From JBHJHP01 sp042219855 (lineage in GTDB: Bacteria > Bacteroidota > Bacteroidia > Bacteroidales > UBA5342): 64,000 nucleotides of DNA. Each line of letters opens with the position of its first letter. Within the stretch, counting starts at the first letter, position 1. Both the position numbers and the translations under genes were made by a program. Positions 9,201 through 18,507 of this stretch are shown piece by piece. A model generated the notes under the pieces. It had not been told where the DNA came from. It made no database searches and saw only the letters and a list, made by a program, of their open reading frames with translations. The stretch covers positions 558,001-622,000 of the forward strand of contig NZ_JBHJHP010000001.1 in NCBI RefSeq assembly GCF_042219855.1. Reading direction: 5' to 3'.

Positions 9201-11869
9201 CCCCGGAAGAAAACCAGACTGGTGAGTCTGTAATCACAATTACAGCAACAGATGGTGATGGAGCTTCAGTCCAAAAAACATTCAAATACATACTTGAGAT
9301 ATGTGATAGTGACAATGACGGCATCACAGATAATGAAGACGCTTTCCCTAATGATCCTAATGAATGGATTGATTCAGACAATGATGGAACAGGAAATAAT
9401 GCCGATACCGACGATGATAACGATGGTTACACCGATGCTGATGAAGCAGACAATGATACCGATCCGATGGATGTAGCATCTGTACCGGCTGATAACGATG
9501 GTGACAAGGTCAGTGACCTTAATGATAACGATGATGATAATGACGGTGTTGCAGATGCGGAAGACAAGTTCCCGATGGATGCAGCAGAGTCAGCAGACAA
9601 TGACAATGACGGAATTGGAGACAATGCCGATACAGACGATGATAACGATGGTTACACCGATGCTGATGAGGCAGCCAACGAAACGGATCCGCTTGATGCA
9701 GCATCAGTACCTGCTGATAACGACGGAGATAAGGTGAGTGATCTGAACGATAATGATGACGATAATGACGGTGTTGCAGATGCAGAGGATAAGTTTCCGA
9801 TGGATGCAGCAGAATCAGCAGACAATGACAATGACGGAATAGGGGACAATGCCGATACCGACGATGATAACGATGGTTATACTGATGCCGATGAAGCTGC
9901 CAATGATACCGATCCTCTGGATATAGAATCAATACCTGCAGATAACGATGGCGACAAGGTCAGTGACCTGAACGACAATGATGACGATAATGACGGTGTT
10001 GCCGATGCTGAGGATAAATTCCCGATGGATGCCGCAGAATCAGCAGATAATGACAATGACGGAATTGGAGACAATGCCGATACAGACGATGATAACGATG
10101 GTTACACTGATGCTGATGAAGCAGCCAATGATACCGATCCGATGGATGCAGCATCTGTACCGGCTGATAACGACGGAGACAAAGTCAGTGACCTGAATGA
10201 TAACGATGATGATAATGACGGTGTTGCAGATGCAGAAGACAAATTCCCGATGGATGCCGCAGAGTCAGCAGATAATGACAATGACGGAATAGGGGACAAT
10301 GCCGATACCGACGATGATAACGATGGTTATACTGATGCCGATGAAGCTGCCAATGAAACTGATCCGATGGATGCAGAATCCATACCGGCCGATAACGATG
10401 GCGACAAGATCAGTGACCTGAACGACAGCGACGATGATAATGACGGCGTTGCAGATGCAGAAGACAAATTCCCGATGGATGCAGCAGAGTCAGCAGATAA
10501 TGACAATGACGGAATTGGAGACAATGCCGATACAGACGATGATAACGATGGTTACGCCGATGCTGATGAAGCAGCCAATGATACCGATCCGCTTGATGCA
10601 GCATCTGTACCGGCTGATAATGATGGCGATAAGATCAGTGACCTGAATGACGACGACGACGACAATGATGGCATTGCCGATGCAGAAGACAAATTCCCGA
10701 TGGATGCCGCAGAATCAGCAGATAATGACAATGACGGAATTGGTGATAACGCCGATACAGACGATGATAACGACGGTTACACTGATGCCGATGAGGCAGA
10801 CAATGGCACTGATCCTCTGGATATAGAATCAATACCTGCAGATAACGACGGTGACAAAATAAGTGACCTGAATGACGACGACGACGACAATGATGGCATT
10901 GCCGATGCAGAAGACAAATTCCCGATGGATGCCGCAGAGTCAGCAGATAATGACAATGACGGAATTGGAGACAATGCCGATACAGACGATGATAACGATG
11001 GTTACACCGATGCTGATGAAGCAGCCAATGATACCGATCCTCTGGATATAGAATCAATACCTGCAGATAACGACGGTGACAAAATAAGTGACCTGAATGA
11101 CAATGACGACGATAATGACGGCATTGCAGATGCAGATGACAAATTTCCGATGGATGCCGCAGAATCATCAGACAACGACAATGACGGAATAGGGGATAAT
11201 GCAGATAACGATGATGATAACGATGGTTATACAGACCAGGATGAGATAGATAACCGCTCGAATCCATATGATGCAACTGAAACACCTCTTGATAATGATG
11301 GAGATAAAATCAGTGACTTACATGACGATGATGATGACAATGACGGTGTGAGTGATGAAGAGGATGAGTTCCCGATGGATGCAACAGAATCAGCAGATAA
11401 TGACAATGACGGAATTGGAGACAATGCCGATACAGATGATGATAACGATGGATATACCGATCAGGATGAAGCTGATAACGGAACCAATCCTTTCGATTTG
11501 AAGTCGGTTCCGCTTGATAATGATGGAGATAAAATCAGTGACATGAATGATACCGATGATGATAATGATGGTATTCCGGATGATGAAGATCCAACTCCTT
11601 ATGGAACAGCAGATGCAGTTGAGTCAGCCTCTCTCCTAAAGGTGAACATATATCCATCTGTTGGACACGGAATAGCAACCATTAATGTCGACAACAGTCA
11701 GGACTATACAGTTACTGTTTATGGTTTAAATGGACGTATAATTCGTCAAATAGATGATTGTACAGGTAAGCAAAAGCTGGATATCAGTGATCAGTCAGCA
11801 GGGATTTATATTATAACAATAACTCAAACTTCCAGGCAGGTTGCAAATCTGAAGCTTATGAAACAATAA
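6245..11869 (+). CDS. Giant DUF4347 / lectin / TSP3-repeat protein, T9SS cargo (paralogue 2)
   Basis: At 1874 aa this is the most complex member of the array. In order: signal peptide (about 1-29); DUF4347-like domain (about 30-190) with NVFTHGAPG, NLFGCDVANG and GGNWKLEYGTG; a Rossmann/GATase-like domain (about 198-395, with GGRIIWIGEHSG); an FN3-like domain of the kind common in Bacteroidota surface proteins (about 400-505, GICWSSS and TTYYVRSYA); two cadherin-like domains (about 510-700, AVADNYTCQ, LNSDGSFTYSQNG); an L-type lectin (about 704-915, SLAVEFDTYN, DHIAIVKNGQ); an Ig-like spacer; ten 75-aa TSP3 units (about 1020-1785); and a T9SS type A sorting domain (about 1796-1874). The C-terminal domain and terminator are close copies of those of paralogue 1. 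It is predicted to be on the cell surface and to bind calcium. Any catalytic role for the DUF4347 domain is inference. Confidence 0.88.
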   Translation: MKKDLRFKAYMVLSMLFVLVLFTTSLKAQVDVAVIDPDLPDKEMLVNSLQSGILVEFLDNSEEVMNSISKIVMKYESISSLNVFTHGAPGMIFTTSSVLNTENVAKADDVSEWKNHFSSNGIINLFGCDVANGVKGEAFVNLLNDKTGLAVFASNDKTGSFSLGGNWKLEYGTGKKENYSILKEGIEMYRHLLYKVFVRGGSGLYDFASSIHTFYNSISGVSSVIINDSQSKITNLDGYDLAWIVTPYSALTTAEISELRALLERGGRIIWIGEHSGFSAQNTFVTNAVSALGGHLSIKNEMLNSGGVTLSAGVEFDSNIDLLSGVNYLSSNAASTINIGGDARVLCKIKEDPSKIFIAQEYLYNGDIIAWADVNWGSLTTSTSNGKFFYNALVLAGDRISNLEKAVLTTTEAYSISGSSAMSGGNIIDDKGSTITERGICWSSSNTTPTVSDSKVTDSNGGTGSFSLQVAGLSLNTTYYVRSYAINDNGTAYGNVIYFTTPAIQNTSPTAVADNYTCQVGSTIYGKVTDNDFDDDGDAISATIVTKPSYHNGTFTLNSDGSFTYSQNGTVAPSDFFSYYLSDGKSISSTVSVSINLFVPQNAPIGGNGSVNAVADEAYSFKAADFTFSDADGHTFNGIKVVSLPGSGALKYNGLPVSAGANCNVISNLSFTGSSTITFTFKVIDSSGEESDASYTMTINVETPLDCSEFNVNDLTLSGDASISGNVVTLTEDAGGQTGSVWGISRIDLTQNFRITSKVFLGNNENGADGIAFVIQKLSSNAGSTGGGLGYGGIDPSLAVEFDTYNNGSADPMSNDHIAIVKNGQAGIASAHNEYASAYDAGQLEDGAWHDFVVEWNASARAFKVTFENSVLFDVTIDLVNSIFSGDTYAYWGFTGATGGSTNLQQVEIVEYCITKIVNTNPVISELTDVNDCTSEPGVSVDFTVTDNESLPEKMTIEVSSSNQSLVKDSRLIVSGLTSSRSLEITPEENQTGESVITITATDGDGASVQKTFKYILEICDSDNDGITDNEDAFPNDPNEWIDSDNDGTGNNADTDDDNDGYTDADEADNDTDPMDVASVPADNDGDKVSDLNDNDDDNDGVADAEDKFPMDAAESADNDNDGIGDNADTDDDNDGYTDADEAANETDPLDAASVPADNDGDKVSDLNDNDDDNDGVADAEDKFPMDAAESADNDNDGIGDNADTDDDNDGYTDADEAANDTDPLDIESIPADNDGDKVSDLNDNDDDNDGVADAEDKFPMDAAESADNDNDGIGDNADTDDDNDGYTDADEAANDTDPMDAASVPADNDGDKVSDLNDNDDDNDGVADAEDKFPMDAAESADNDNDGIGDNADTDDDNDGYTDADEAANETDPMDAESIPADNDGDKISDLNDSDDDNDGVADAEDKFPMDAAESADNDNDGIGDNADTDDDNDGYADADEAANDTDPLDAASVPADNDGDKISDLNDDDDDNDGIADAEDKFPMDAAESADNDNDGIGDNADTDDDNDGYTDADEADNGTDPLDIESIPADNDGDKISDLNDDDDDNDGIADAEDKFPMDAAESADNDNDGIGDNADTDDDNDGYTDADEAANDTDPLDIESIPADNDGDKISDLNDNDDDNDGIADADDKFPMDAAESSDNDNDGIGDNADNDDDNDGYTDQDEIDNRSNPYDATETPLDNDGDKISDLHDDDDDNDGVSDEEDEFPMDATESADNDNDGIGDNADTDDDNDGYTDQDEADNGTNPFDLKSVPLDNDGDKISDMNDTDDDNDGIPDDEDPTPYGTADAVESASLLKVNIYPSVGHGIATINVDNSQDYTVTVYGLNGRIIRQIDDCTGKQKLDISDQSAGIYIITITQTSRQVANLKLMKQ
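9305..11605 (+). repeat. TSP3-coding 225-bp tandem repeat array 2
   Basis: Ten in-frame units with an exact 225-bp period. Corresponding positions (for example the start of the DNDGYTDADE segment) recur at 9427, 9652, 9877, 10102 and 10327. The middle eight units are nearly identical at protein level and very similar in DNA; the last two (DQDEIDNRSNP and DQDEADNGTNP) are diverged. Confidence 0.9.
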
Positions 11870-11890
11870 CTAAAACAGTTCTCATCAGCA

Positions 11891-11920
11891 GGGAGGTACA
11901 GCAAAGTGCCTCCCTTTTTT
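11891..11920 (+). terminator. Rho-independent terminator of paralogue 2
   Basis: GGGAGGTAC (11891-11899) pairs with GTGCCTCCC (11906-11914) and is followed by six T. It is homologous to the terminator at 5890, with loop changes. Confidence 0.85.
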
Positions 11921-12157
11921 ATATCTGGAACGTTTTGGGCCGGATGATTAAAAATATGGCAACATTATTTTTTGGTGTGCTTATTTGAAATGATACCTCT
12001 GAATCTGAAATTGTGACCTGTAAAACACATGTAAAATCCAATTGCATAGTCAGGCTTTCAGTGTTAAATAAATATCAATAATATTACTGTTTTATGGTGA
12101 TTGAATTAGTTTGTATTAACAAAATATTAATTAGTATCATTTTTAGTTTAATTATAC

Positions 12158-12188
12158 TTGTTTTTAATATTAAAAATATGTTAATTTG
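12158..12188 (+). promoter_or_regulatory. Bacteroidota-type -33/-7 promoter, copy 3
   Basis: TTG at 12158-12160, 20 bases, TTAATTTG at 12181-12188, then TACGTATTGAAGTTAAG, as before 6245. It should drive the two-gene unit 12238-18239. Confidence 0.65.
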
Positions 12189-12237
12189 TACGTATTGAAG
12201 TTAAGTTATAAATATTAAATAATAAAATCTCAAAGTC

Positions 12238-12795
12238 ATGAAAAATGTAGTCGTCTTTTTATTGCTCTCTTTGGGTATAAGTCTTAATGTGTTATCACAG
12301 ACCAGGGACTTGGTAGTAATTGATGAGAGTATTCAGGATATTGACCTGCTTAAAAGCTCAATACTGAGGCAGGCAGATATCCTTTTAGTAAACAATCAGT
12401 CTGAAGTCTGGTTTGAAATTTACCAGGCCATATCGGATCAACCCGCCATCACACAGGTTCATCTTCTGCTGCCTTCTTCCGAAGGGGAGCTTGTTATCGG
12501 TGGCACAAGCTATGATGTTAATACCATTAGTGAAGTATTTGATCTGAAACTTCTGAAAAACAAGGAAATCTCACTTCTGTTTTATGGATCAAACCTCGCA
12601 GAAATTGAAGAAGGTAAAGCTCTTGTAAATAAAATTGCAGAGATAACTAATCTTGATATTTCGGCATCCACCACCACGACTGCAGGTAAAGATGCAGGAG
12701 GGGACTGGCTTTTGGAATATCATACCGGTAATTCTGCAGAATATGATCCCATTTTTAATGATGAAAGCTTAAAGAACTATCCCTATAATTTCTAA
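12238..12795 (+). CDS. Small secreted DUF4347-like protein (stand-alone copy A)
   Basis: 185 aa with a Sec signal peptide (about 1-21, ending NVLSQ). The rest is a single DUF4347-like domain: RDLVVIDESIQDIDLLK, VHLLLPSSEGEL, SLLFYGSNLAE and GGDWLLEYHTG align with the fused domain of the 1874-aa neighbour. Where the fused domain has THG and GC, this copy has LLL and GS, so both conserved polar residues are gone. There is no sorting domain, so it should stay in the periplasm unless carried out by a partner. It ends 17 bases before the 1808-aa giant, almost certainly in the same transcript. Pairing with that giant is inferred from the natural fusion next door. Biochemical function is unknown. 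Confidence 0.82.
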   Translation: MKNVVVFLLLSLGISLNVLSQTRDLVVIDESIQDIDLLKSSILRQADILLVNNQSEVWFEIYQAISDQPAITQVHLLLPSSEGELVIGGTSYDVNTISEVFDLKLLKNKEISLLFYGSNLAEIEEGKALVNKIAEITNLDISASTTTTAGKDAGGDWLLEYHTGNSAEYDPIFNDESLKNYPYNF

Positions 12796-12812
12796 TATAA
12801 AACAAGTAACAT

Positions 12813-15800
12813 ATGAAAATTATTTACAATTATATCGTTGTTGTATTGTTGGTGCTTATGGCTCAGGCAATACAGTCGCAGTCTGTTAACATGACGGTTC
12901 AGCAGGGACCTAATATTGACGTGATGATGACCATAGGATTTTCGGATCTTAATATTGATAATTTTGAAGCCGACTTAAATGCCGCTCTTCAGAATAAAGG
13001 AATTCCATCTGATAAATTAAAGGTTGAGGCCTTTGAACGTTCCACTACTTCTTCAAATTCAGAAGATGCAAAAGCCATTTTCGATACATGGACACGTTAT
13101 GGTTACAATAGTGAAACCTGGGAATTTGTTGATGCAGATAAATATATCAGACGTTTAAACAATGATAAACTGGCTGGGTTTTACGATCCGGCTTTTAATT
13201 CAAGCAAATATACACTCGAAGTGGATATGCTGAGCACCAGTGGCGGTGATAATGATGATATGGGGATTACCTTCGGCATGAATGATGGTGCTGTTGGTTC
13301 ATACCTCTTCAATTTTTCAGGTGCCGTAAGATCCATGAATTACAGTGAATTCATACCAGGTGATGGTTTCGCTTCAGGATTGTACCTGATAACGAAAGAT
13401 AATGGAGCTTCTGTAGATGAAAGGTATTATGTAAAAGGTCTGGTGGATTGTAAAAATACCATTTTTTCTCCGTCTAATCACAGTATCTGGTATCACCTAA
13501 AACTTGAAGTTAACGGTAAGAACGTCCAGATATGGATGGATGGAGTTAAGGTTGTGGACTATAATGCGCCAACAGATATTACAGGTACTTACGGATTTTT
13601 CTCCAATAGTCAGCCTTCCGCTACATTCAAGAATTTAGAGGTTACTAAACTTACTTTACGAAAATTCAAAGATGTGTTACGCGAACCACAGTGGCGGAAC
13701 AGTGCCCTGCGTTTTAATGTAAACCTTGATGATCTCGAGGTTGAGGACTTTAATTACGATGACGATCTTTCTGAAATTCTGATGCGTTGTATTAATGAAG
13801 ATATTCATTTTCTGGGCTGGGGTGTCGATGCAAACAAAGCACAGTATGAGCGCTTTGTAGTGCAGAATAATGATAAGGGTACCTTTATAAACAGAAGTAG
13901 TGGTACCTGGACTACCTGGATTGAGTCCATTGCTCAGTATATATACGACCTGTATGTTCAGGAAACTGTGGAAGGTGATTATTTTATTGCAGGAATATCA
14001 GTAGAGATCAATGTTGATCCGGCTGAAATGAAAACGGCTACGGCTAATGCCGACTATCCGGGCGGTAGATGGAATATCACACACGATAATACCTACTTTG
14101 CCAATAATAACGGAACCGCATCGTGGAATGGCCTCTACCTGGAGGATGTGCCCGAGTTTTATGATAAAGTTGGAAAGTATAGTTTTACTTTCGAAGATTT
14201 GCAGACGGATCCATCTGTACTTTATTTTCACAGGAAACCGGTGGCAGGATTCAGTTATATTGCCAGTACGGGTGCAATAACAGATAATTCATATGATCTT
14301 GATGGAGGTGCCAATAACGGAATATCTGAATCGGTATGGCAATGGAAGCCTGTAAATGCTATGACTGCAGATGCCTGGAATTCAGGAATCTTTGATAAAA
14401 ACAGCGTTCCTGATGGGGAGTATCTGATTATGCTGGCAGTAAAAGATTATCAGAATACATGGAGCCGTCCAAGCTGTAAGTATATTGAAGTCTCGGGTTC
14501 AACTGGTAATGCTGATCAGTTACCAATCGCTCAGTTTAATATTCAACCTGATGTATTAACAACCTACAGTGGAAGTATGACTATATCCATAGACAATACT
14601 TCTGTCGATCCTTATAACCGTACACTAAATCAGGAAGAATGGATTGTGGTTCAAAGAACATATGACATAAACGGTGATCCGGTCGATGCAGAAATATATA
14701 ACAGCAATACTTCTCTGACTGACTTTTCGACATACAGTAATTTATCAGCAGATTATATAATCAGTCTCAGGGTGATGGCAAATACAGGTGTTTGGTCACT
14801 GCCGTATTATCGTACACTTACAGTCATCGATGACAATACGGCACCTGTAGCACAGGTGAATCCCGCCAGTGGATCACTGACTACTGATGATGTAATAACA
14901 CTGATATTTGCGGATGAAAATGGCGGAAGTGGATTTGATGTCCAGCGTTTTGCGATGACTCAAAGTGTATCAGCTCCATCAACTACCGATGCCGCATGGG
15001 GTTCATGGAGTAACAGTCAAAGTAAAAATGTGAGTTTTATCAATGGTGGAACCGGTTGGTATATTCATACCCAGGTTAAGGATCATGCCTCAAACATGGC
15101 TACTCAATCATTCGGGCCGTATGATGTAACTCTGATTGTAAGCGCGGTTAATGATCTGGTTCTGACCAGTGAGGAAACATCAACATCTCCGGTCAATGTA
15201 TTGTACAACGATAAGTACAGTACGGGAGGAAGTCCTGTGGTTACTATAACCAGGCAAGGCACAAAAGGTAGTGCTGTTGTTGATGAAAACGGACGAATTG
15301 TATATACGCCGGATAAAGACAAGTTCGGATCAGACAGTTTGTTTTACCAGCTCAACGATAATGGGACTACAGATGAAGCCAAACTGATTATTTCTATCAG
15401 TAATGTGGATGATGCACCTGTAGCCGTAGCTGATGAGTTCTCGTTGAATGAAAATGCAACATGTTTAGGGAATGTATCGGAAAATGATATCGAAGTGGAT
15501 AATGATCCAAGAGTTTATCATCTGGTCAGTGGACCGTCACATGCATCTGCATTCAGTTTAAACGAAGATGGCTCCTTTACTTACACGAATGATGGAAGTG
15601 AAAATGTGAGCGATTCATTTACTTATAAATTCGAAGATGCTAAATCATTCAGCTCGGTAGTTGCAGTTACCTTGAATATAGCCCTGCAAAATGATCTTCC
15701 CGTAGGACAGAATGAGACTGTTGATGTTACAGAAGATGTTGTTTATCACTTTGAAGATCAAAACTTCACATTTAATGATGATGATACAGATGATCAGTTG

Positions 15801-18239
15801 AGTGGTATCAAAATAGAAACTTCTGTTGCACAGGGAACTTTGAAATATGATGGAAATGCAGTGAATGATGGTGATGTTTGTCCGGATGTAACGCTCCTGA
15901 CGTACCAGACAGAGACAGGAGGTACAGGTGATAGTTATGCAGGATTTACCTTCAGAATTATGGATAAGGCAGATGCATTGAGTGCTGATTCATATGCCAT
16001 GCAGATAAATGCGTTAATTGATACTGATGGTGATGGCATTGCTGATATAACAGATCCGGATGATGATAACGATGGTGTTGCTGACGAAGTGGAAATAGCA
16101 AATGGAACTGATCCGCTTTCTGCTGATACCGATGGAGATGGTATAAATGATAAAGATGATGCTTTCCCGAAAGATGAAGGTGAAAGTCTCGATACCGATA
16201 CCGATGGCATTGCAAATAATGCCGATACCGACGATGATAACGATGGTTACACCGATGCTGATGAAGCAGCCAATGATACCGATCCGCTTGATGCAGCATC
16301 TGTGCCGGCTGATAACGATGGAGACAAGGTCAGTGATCTGAATGACAATGATGATGATAATGACGGTGTTGCAGATGCAGAGGATAAATTCCCGATGGAT
16401 GCCGCAGAGTCAGCAGATAATGACAATGACGGAATTGGAGACAATGCCGATACAGACGATGATAACGATGGTTATACTGATGCAGATGAAGCAGCCAATG
16501 ATACTGATCCGATGGATGCAGCATCTGTACCGGCTGATAACGATGGCGACAAGGTCAGTGACCTGAACGACAATGACGACGATAATGATGGCGTTGCAGA
16601 TGCGGAAGACAAATTTCCGATGGATGCATCAGAATCAGCAGACAACGACAATGACGGAATTGGTGATAATGCGGATACGGACGATGATAACGATGGTTAT
16701 ACTGATGCAGATGAAGCAGCCAATGATACCGATCCGATGGATGCAGCATCTGTACCGGCTGATAACGATGGTGACAACATCAGTGACCTGAACGACAATG
16801 ACGATGATAATGACGGCGTTGCAGATGCAGAGGATAAATTCCCGCTGGATGCATCAGAATCAGCAGATAACGACAATGACGGAATAGGTGACAATGCCGA
16901 CACAGATGATGATAACGATGGTTATACCGATGCTGATGAGGCAGCCAATGATACCGATCCGCTTGATGTAGCATCTGTACCAGCCGATAACGATGGTGAC
17001 AAGGTCAGTGACCTGAACGACAACGACGACGATAATGATGGCGTTGCAGATGCGGAAGACAAATTTCCGATGGATGCCGCAGAGTCAGTAGATAATGACA
17101 ATGACGGAATTGGAGACAACGCCGATAGAGACGATGATAACGACGGTTACACCGATGCTGATGAGGCAGCCAATGATACCGATCCTCTGGATGTAGCATC
17201 TGTACCAGCCGATAACGATGGTGACAAGGTCAGTGACCTGAACGACAACGACGACGATAATGATGGTGTTGCAGATGCAGAAGACAAATTCCCGATGGAT
17301 GCCGCAGAGTCATCGGACAATGACAATGACGGAATTGGTGATAACGCCGATACAGACGATGATAACGATGGTTACACCGATGCCGACGAAGCCGCCAATG
17401 ATACCGATCCGCTTGATGCAGCATCCGTACCGGCCGACAACGACGGTGACAAAGTCAGTGACCTGAACGACAATGATGACGATAATGACGGTGTTGCAGA
17501 TGCAGAGGATAAGTTCCCGATGGATGCCGCAGAATCATCAGACAACGACAACGATGGAATTGGTGATAATGCCGATACCGATGATGATAACGACGGTTAC
17601 ACCGATGCCGACGAAGCAGACAATGGCACTGATCCTCTGGATATAGAATCAATACCTGCAGATAACGACGGTGACAAAATCAGTGACCTGAATGACGACG
17701 ACGACGATAACGATGGCATTGCCGATGCAGAGGATAAATTTCCGATGGATGCCGCAGAATCATCAGACAACGACAACGATGGAATTGGTGATAATGCGGA
17801 TACCGACGATGATAACGACGGTTACACTGATGCTGATGAGGCAGACAATGGCACTGATCCTCTGGATATAGAATCAATACCTGCCGATAACGACGGTGAT
17901 AAAATAAGTGACCTGAATGATCCGGATGATGATAATGACGGTATTTTGGATGACGAAGACCCGACACCATTTGGAACAACTGATGCATTGAGTAATCCTG
18001 GTGGAATAAATGTTAAGATCTATCCGACCATTGGAAATGGTACTGCTACCGTTACTGTAGAAAATAACAGGAGCTATGCGATTAATGTGTACACATTAGG
18101 TGGACGATTGATAAAACAGGTAGTAAAAACATCCGGTACTTATCAGTTGCATATTACAGATCAGCCTGCCGGTATTTACCTGGTAACTGTCGTGCAGGAA
18201 AATGCAGTGATATCAAATCAAAAATTGATTAAAAAATAA
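12813..18239 (+). CDS. Giant LamG-like / cadherin-like / TSP3-repeat protein, T9SS cargo (paralogue 3)
   Basis: 1808 aa. A signal peptide (about 1-22) is followed by an N-terminal region unlike paralogues 1-2: GPNIDVMMTIGFSDLNIDNF, then VEAFERSTTSSNSEDA (about 30-95). Next is a concanavalin/LamG-like jelly roll (about 110-285, WYHLKLEVNGK, IWMDGVKVVDY, YGFFSNSQPSATFKNLEV). An uncharacterised stretch follows, with PKD/Ig-like segments (about 290-770). Cadherin-like domains with DxNDxP-type linkers lie at about 780-1060. Eight 75-aa TSP3 units (about 1070-1715) and a T9SS type A sorting domain (about 1725-1808) complete it. It is preceded by the 185-aa DUF4347 gene and has a terminator at 18268-18295. 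It is probably a calcium-stabilised surface fibre or adhesin; the ligand cannot be inferred. Confidence 0.87.
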   Translation: MKIIYNYIVVVLLVLMAQAIQSQSVNMTVQQGPNIDVMMTIGFSDLNIDNFEADLNAALQNKGIPSDKLKVEAFERSTTSSNSEDAKAIFDTWTRYGYNSETWEFVDADKYIRRLNNDKLAGFYDPAFNSSKYTLEVDMLSTSGGDNDDMGITFGMNDGAVGSYLFNFSGAVRSMNYSEFIPGDGFASGLYLITKDNGASVDERYYVKGLVDCKNTIFSPSNHSIWYHLKLEVNGKNVQIWMDGVKVVDYNAPTDITGTYGFFSNSQPSATFKNLEVTKLTLRKFKDVLREPQWRNSALRFNVNLDDLEVEDFNYDDDLSEILMRCINEDIHFLGWGVDANKAQYERFVVQNNDKGTFINRSSGTWTTWIESIAQYIYDLYVQETVEGDYFIAGISVEINVDPAEMKTATANADYPGGRWNITHDNTYFANNNGTASWNGLYLEDVPEFYDKVGKYSFTFEDLQTDPSVLYFHRKPVAGFSYIASTGAITDNSYDLDGGANNGISESVWQWKPVNAMTADAWNSGIFDKNSVPDGEYLIMLAVKDYQNTWSRPSCKYIEVSGSTGNADQLPIAQFNIQPDVLTTYSGSMTISIDNTSVDPYNRTLNQEEWIVVQRTYDINGDPVDAEIYNSNTSLTDFSTYSNLSADYIISLRVMANTGVWSLPYYRTLTVIDDNTAPVAQVNPASGSLTTDDVITLIFADENGGSGFDVQRFAMTQSVSAPSTTDAAWGSWSNSQSKNVSFINGGTGWYIHTQVKDHASNMATQSFGPYDVTLIVSAVNDLVLTSEETSTSPVNVLYNDKYSTGGSPVVTITRQGTKGSAVVDENGRIVYTPDKDKFGSDSLFYQLNDNGTTDEAKLIISISNVDDAPVAVADEFSLNENATCLGNVSENDIEVDNDPRVYHLVSGPSHASAFSLNEDGSFTYTNDGSENVSDSFTYKFEDAKSFSSVVAVTLNIALQNDLPVGQNETVDVTEDVVYHFEDQNFTFNDDDTDDQLSGIKIETSVAQGTLKYDGNAVNDGDVCPDVTLLTYQTETGGTGDSYAGFTFRIMDKADALSADSYAMQINALIDTDGDGIADITDPDDDNDGVADEVEIANGTDPLSADTDGDGINDKDDAFPKDEGESLDTDTDGIANNADTDDDNDGYTDADEAANDTDPLDAASVPADNDGDKVSDLNDNDDDNDGVADAEDKFPMDAAESADNDNDGIGDNADTDDDNDGYTDADEAANDTDPMDAASVPADNDGDKVSDLNDNDDDNDGVADAEDKFPMDASESADNDNDGIGDNADTDDDNDGYTDADEAANDTDPMDAASVPADNDGDNISDLNDNDDDNDGVADAEDKFPLDASESADNDNDGIGDNADTDDDNDGYTDADEAANDTDPLDVASVPADNDGDKVSDLNDNDDDNDGVADAEDKFPMDAAESVDNDNDGIGDNADRDDDNDGYTDADEAANDTDPLDVASVPADNDGDKVSDLNDNDDDNDGVADAEDKFPMDAAESSDNDNDGIGDNADTDDDNDGYTDADEAANDTDPLDAASVPADNDGDKVSDLNDNDDDNDGVADAEDKFPMDAAESSDNDNDGIGDNADTDDDNDGYTDADEADNGTDPLDIESIPADNDGDKISDLNDDDDDNDGIADAEDKFPMDAAESSDNDNDGIGDNADTDDDNDGYTDADEADNGTDPLDIESIPADNDGDKISDLNDPDDDNDGILDDEDPTPFGTTDALSNPGGINVKIYPTIGNGTATVTVENNRSYAINVYTLGGRLIKQVVKTSGTYQLHITDQPAGIYLVTVVQENAVISNQKLIKK
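16020..17976 (+). repeat. TSP3-coding 225-bp tandem repeat array 3
   Basis: A divergent lead-in is followed by eight units with an exact 225-bp period (equivalent positions at 16247, 16472, 16697, 16922). Most units read FPMDA(A/S)ESADNDNDG, GDNADTDDDNDGYTDADE. The last two, DNGTDPLDIESIP, resemble units of array 2, consistent with exchange between arrays. Confidence 0.88.
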
Positions 18240-18267
18240 GACAGCATTGCAGTTTTTTAAAAAGGAA

Positions 18268-18295
18268 AGAGGTGTCCGAAAGACACCTCTTTTTT
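18268..18295 (+). terminator. Rho-independent terminator of paralogue 3
   Basis: AGAGGTGTC (18268-18276), loop CGAAA, GACACCTCT (18282-18290), then a T run to 18295. The nine-pair stem is perfect. Confidence 0.9.
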
Positions 18296-18507
18296 GTGTT
18301 AGTATGGTGTAATCTTTTATTTTTACAATAAAAAAATAAAAAATTTATTAATGATGTTTTTTCGCTGTTAAAGCATGTTCTGACGTATATTGTTTAAGTA
18401 ATATTTAAATTAAAATTAACAAAATTAGGTTTTAAGATTAAATCTATGTAATTTTATGTTGTATTATTAACAAATACGTTAAGCTAAAACAATAAAAACA
18501 CAACATC

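Larger units (their letters stand above)
11870..12237 (+). other. Intergenic spacer paralogous to 5869-6244
   Basis: No gene. It contains a terminator (11891-11920), the conserved block at about 11974-12014 (TGCTTATTTGAAA, then TCTGAAATTG), AT-rich DNA, and the promoter at 12158-12188 with its conserved leader. Order and spacing of these parts match the preceding spacer. Confidence 0.7.

Noticed and set aside
9305..11605. CRISPR or satellite-like array
   Set aside because: The 225-bp repeats are in-frame coding units with no short repeat/unique spacer pattern.
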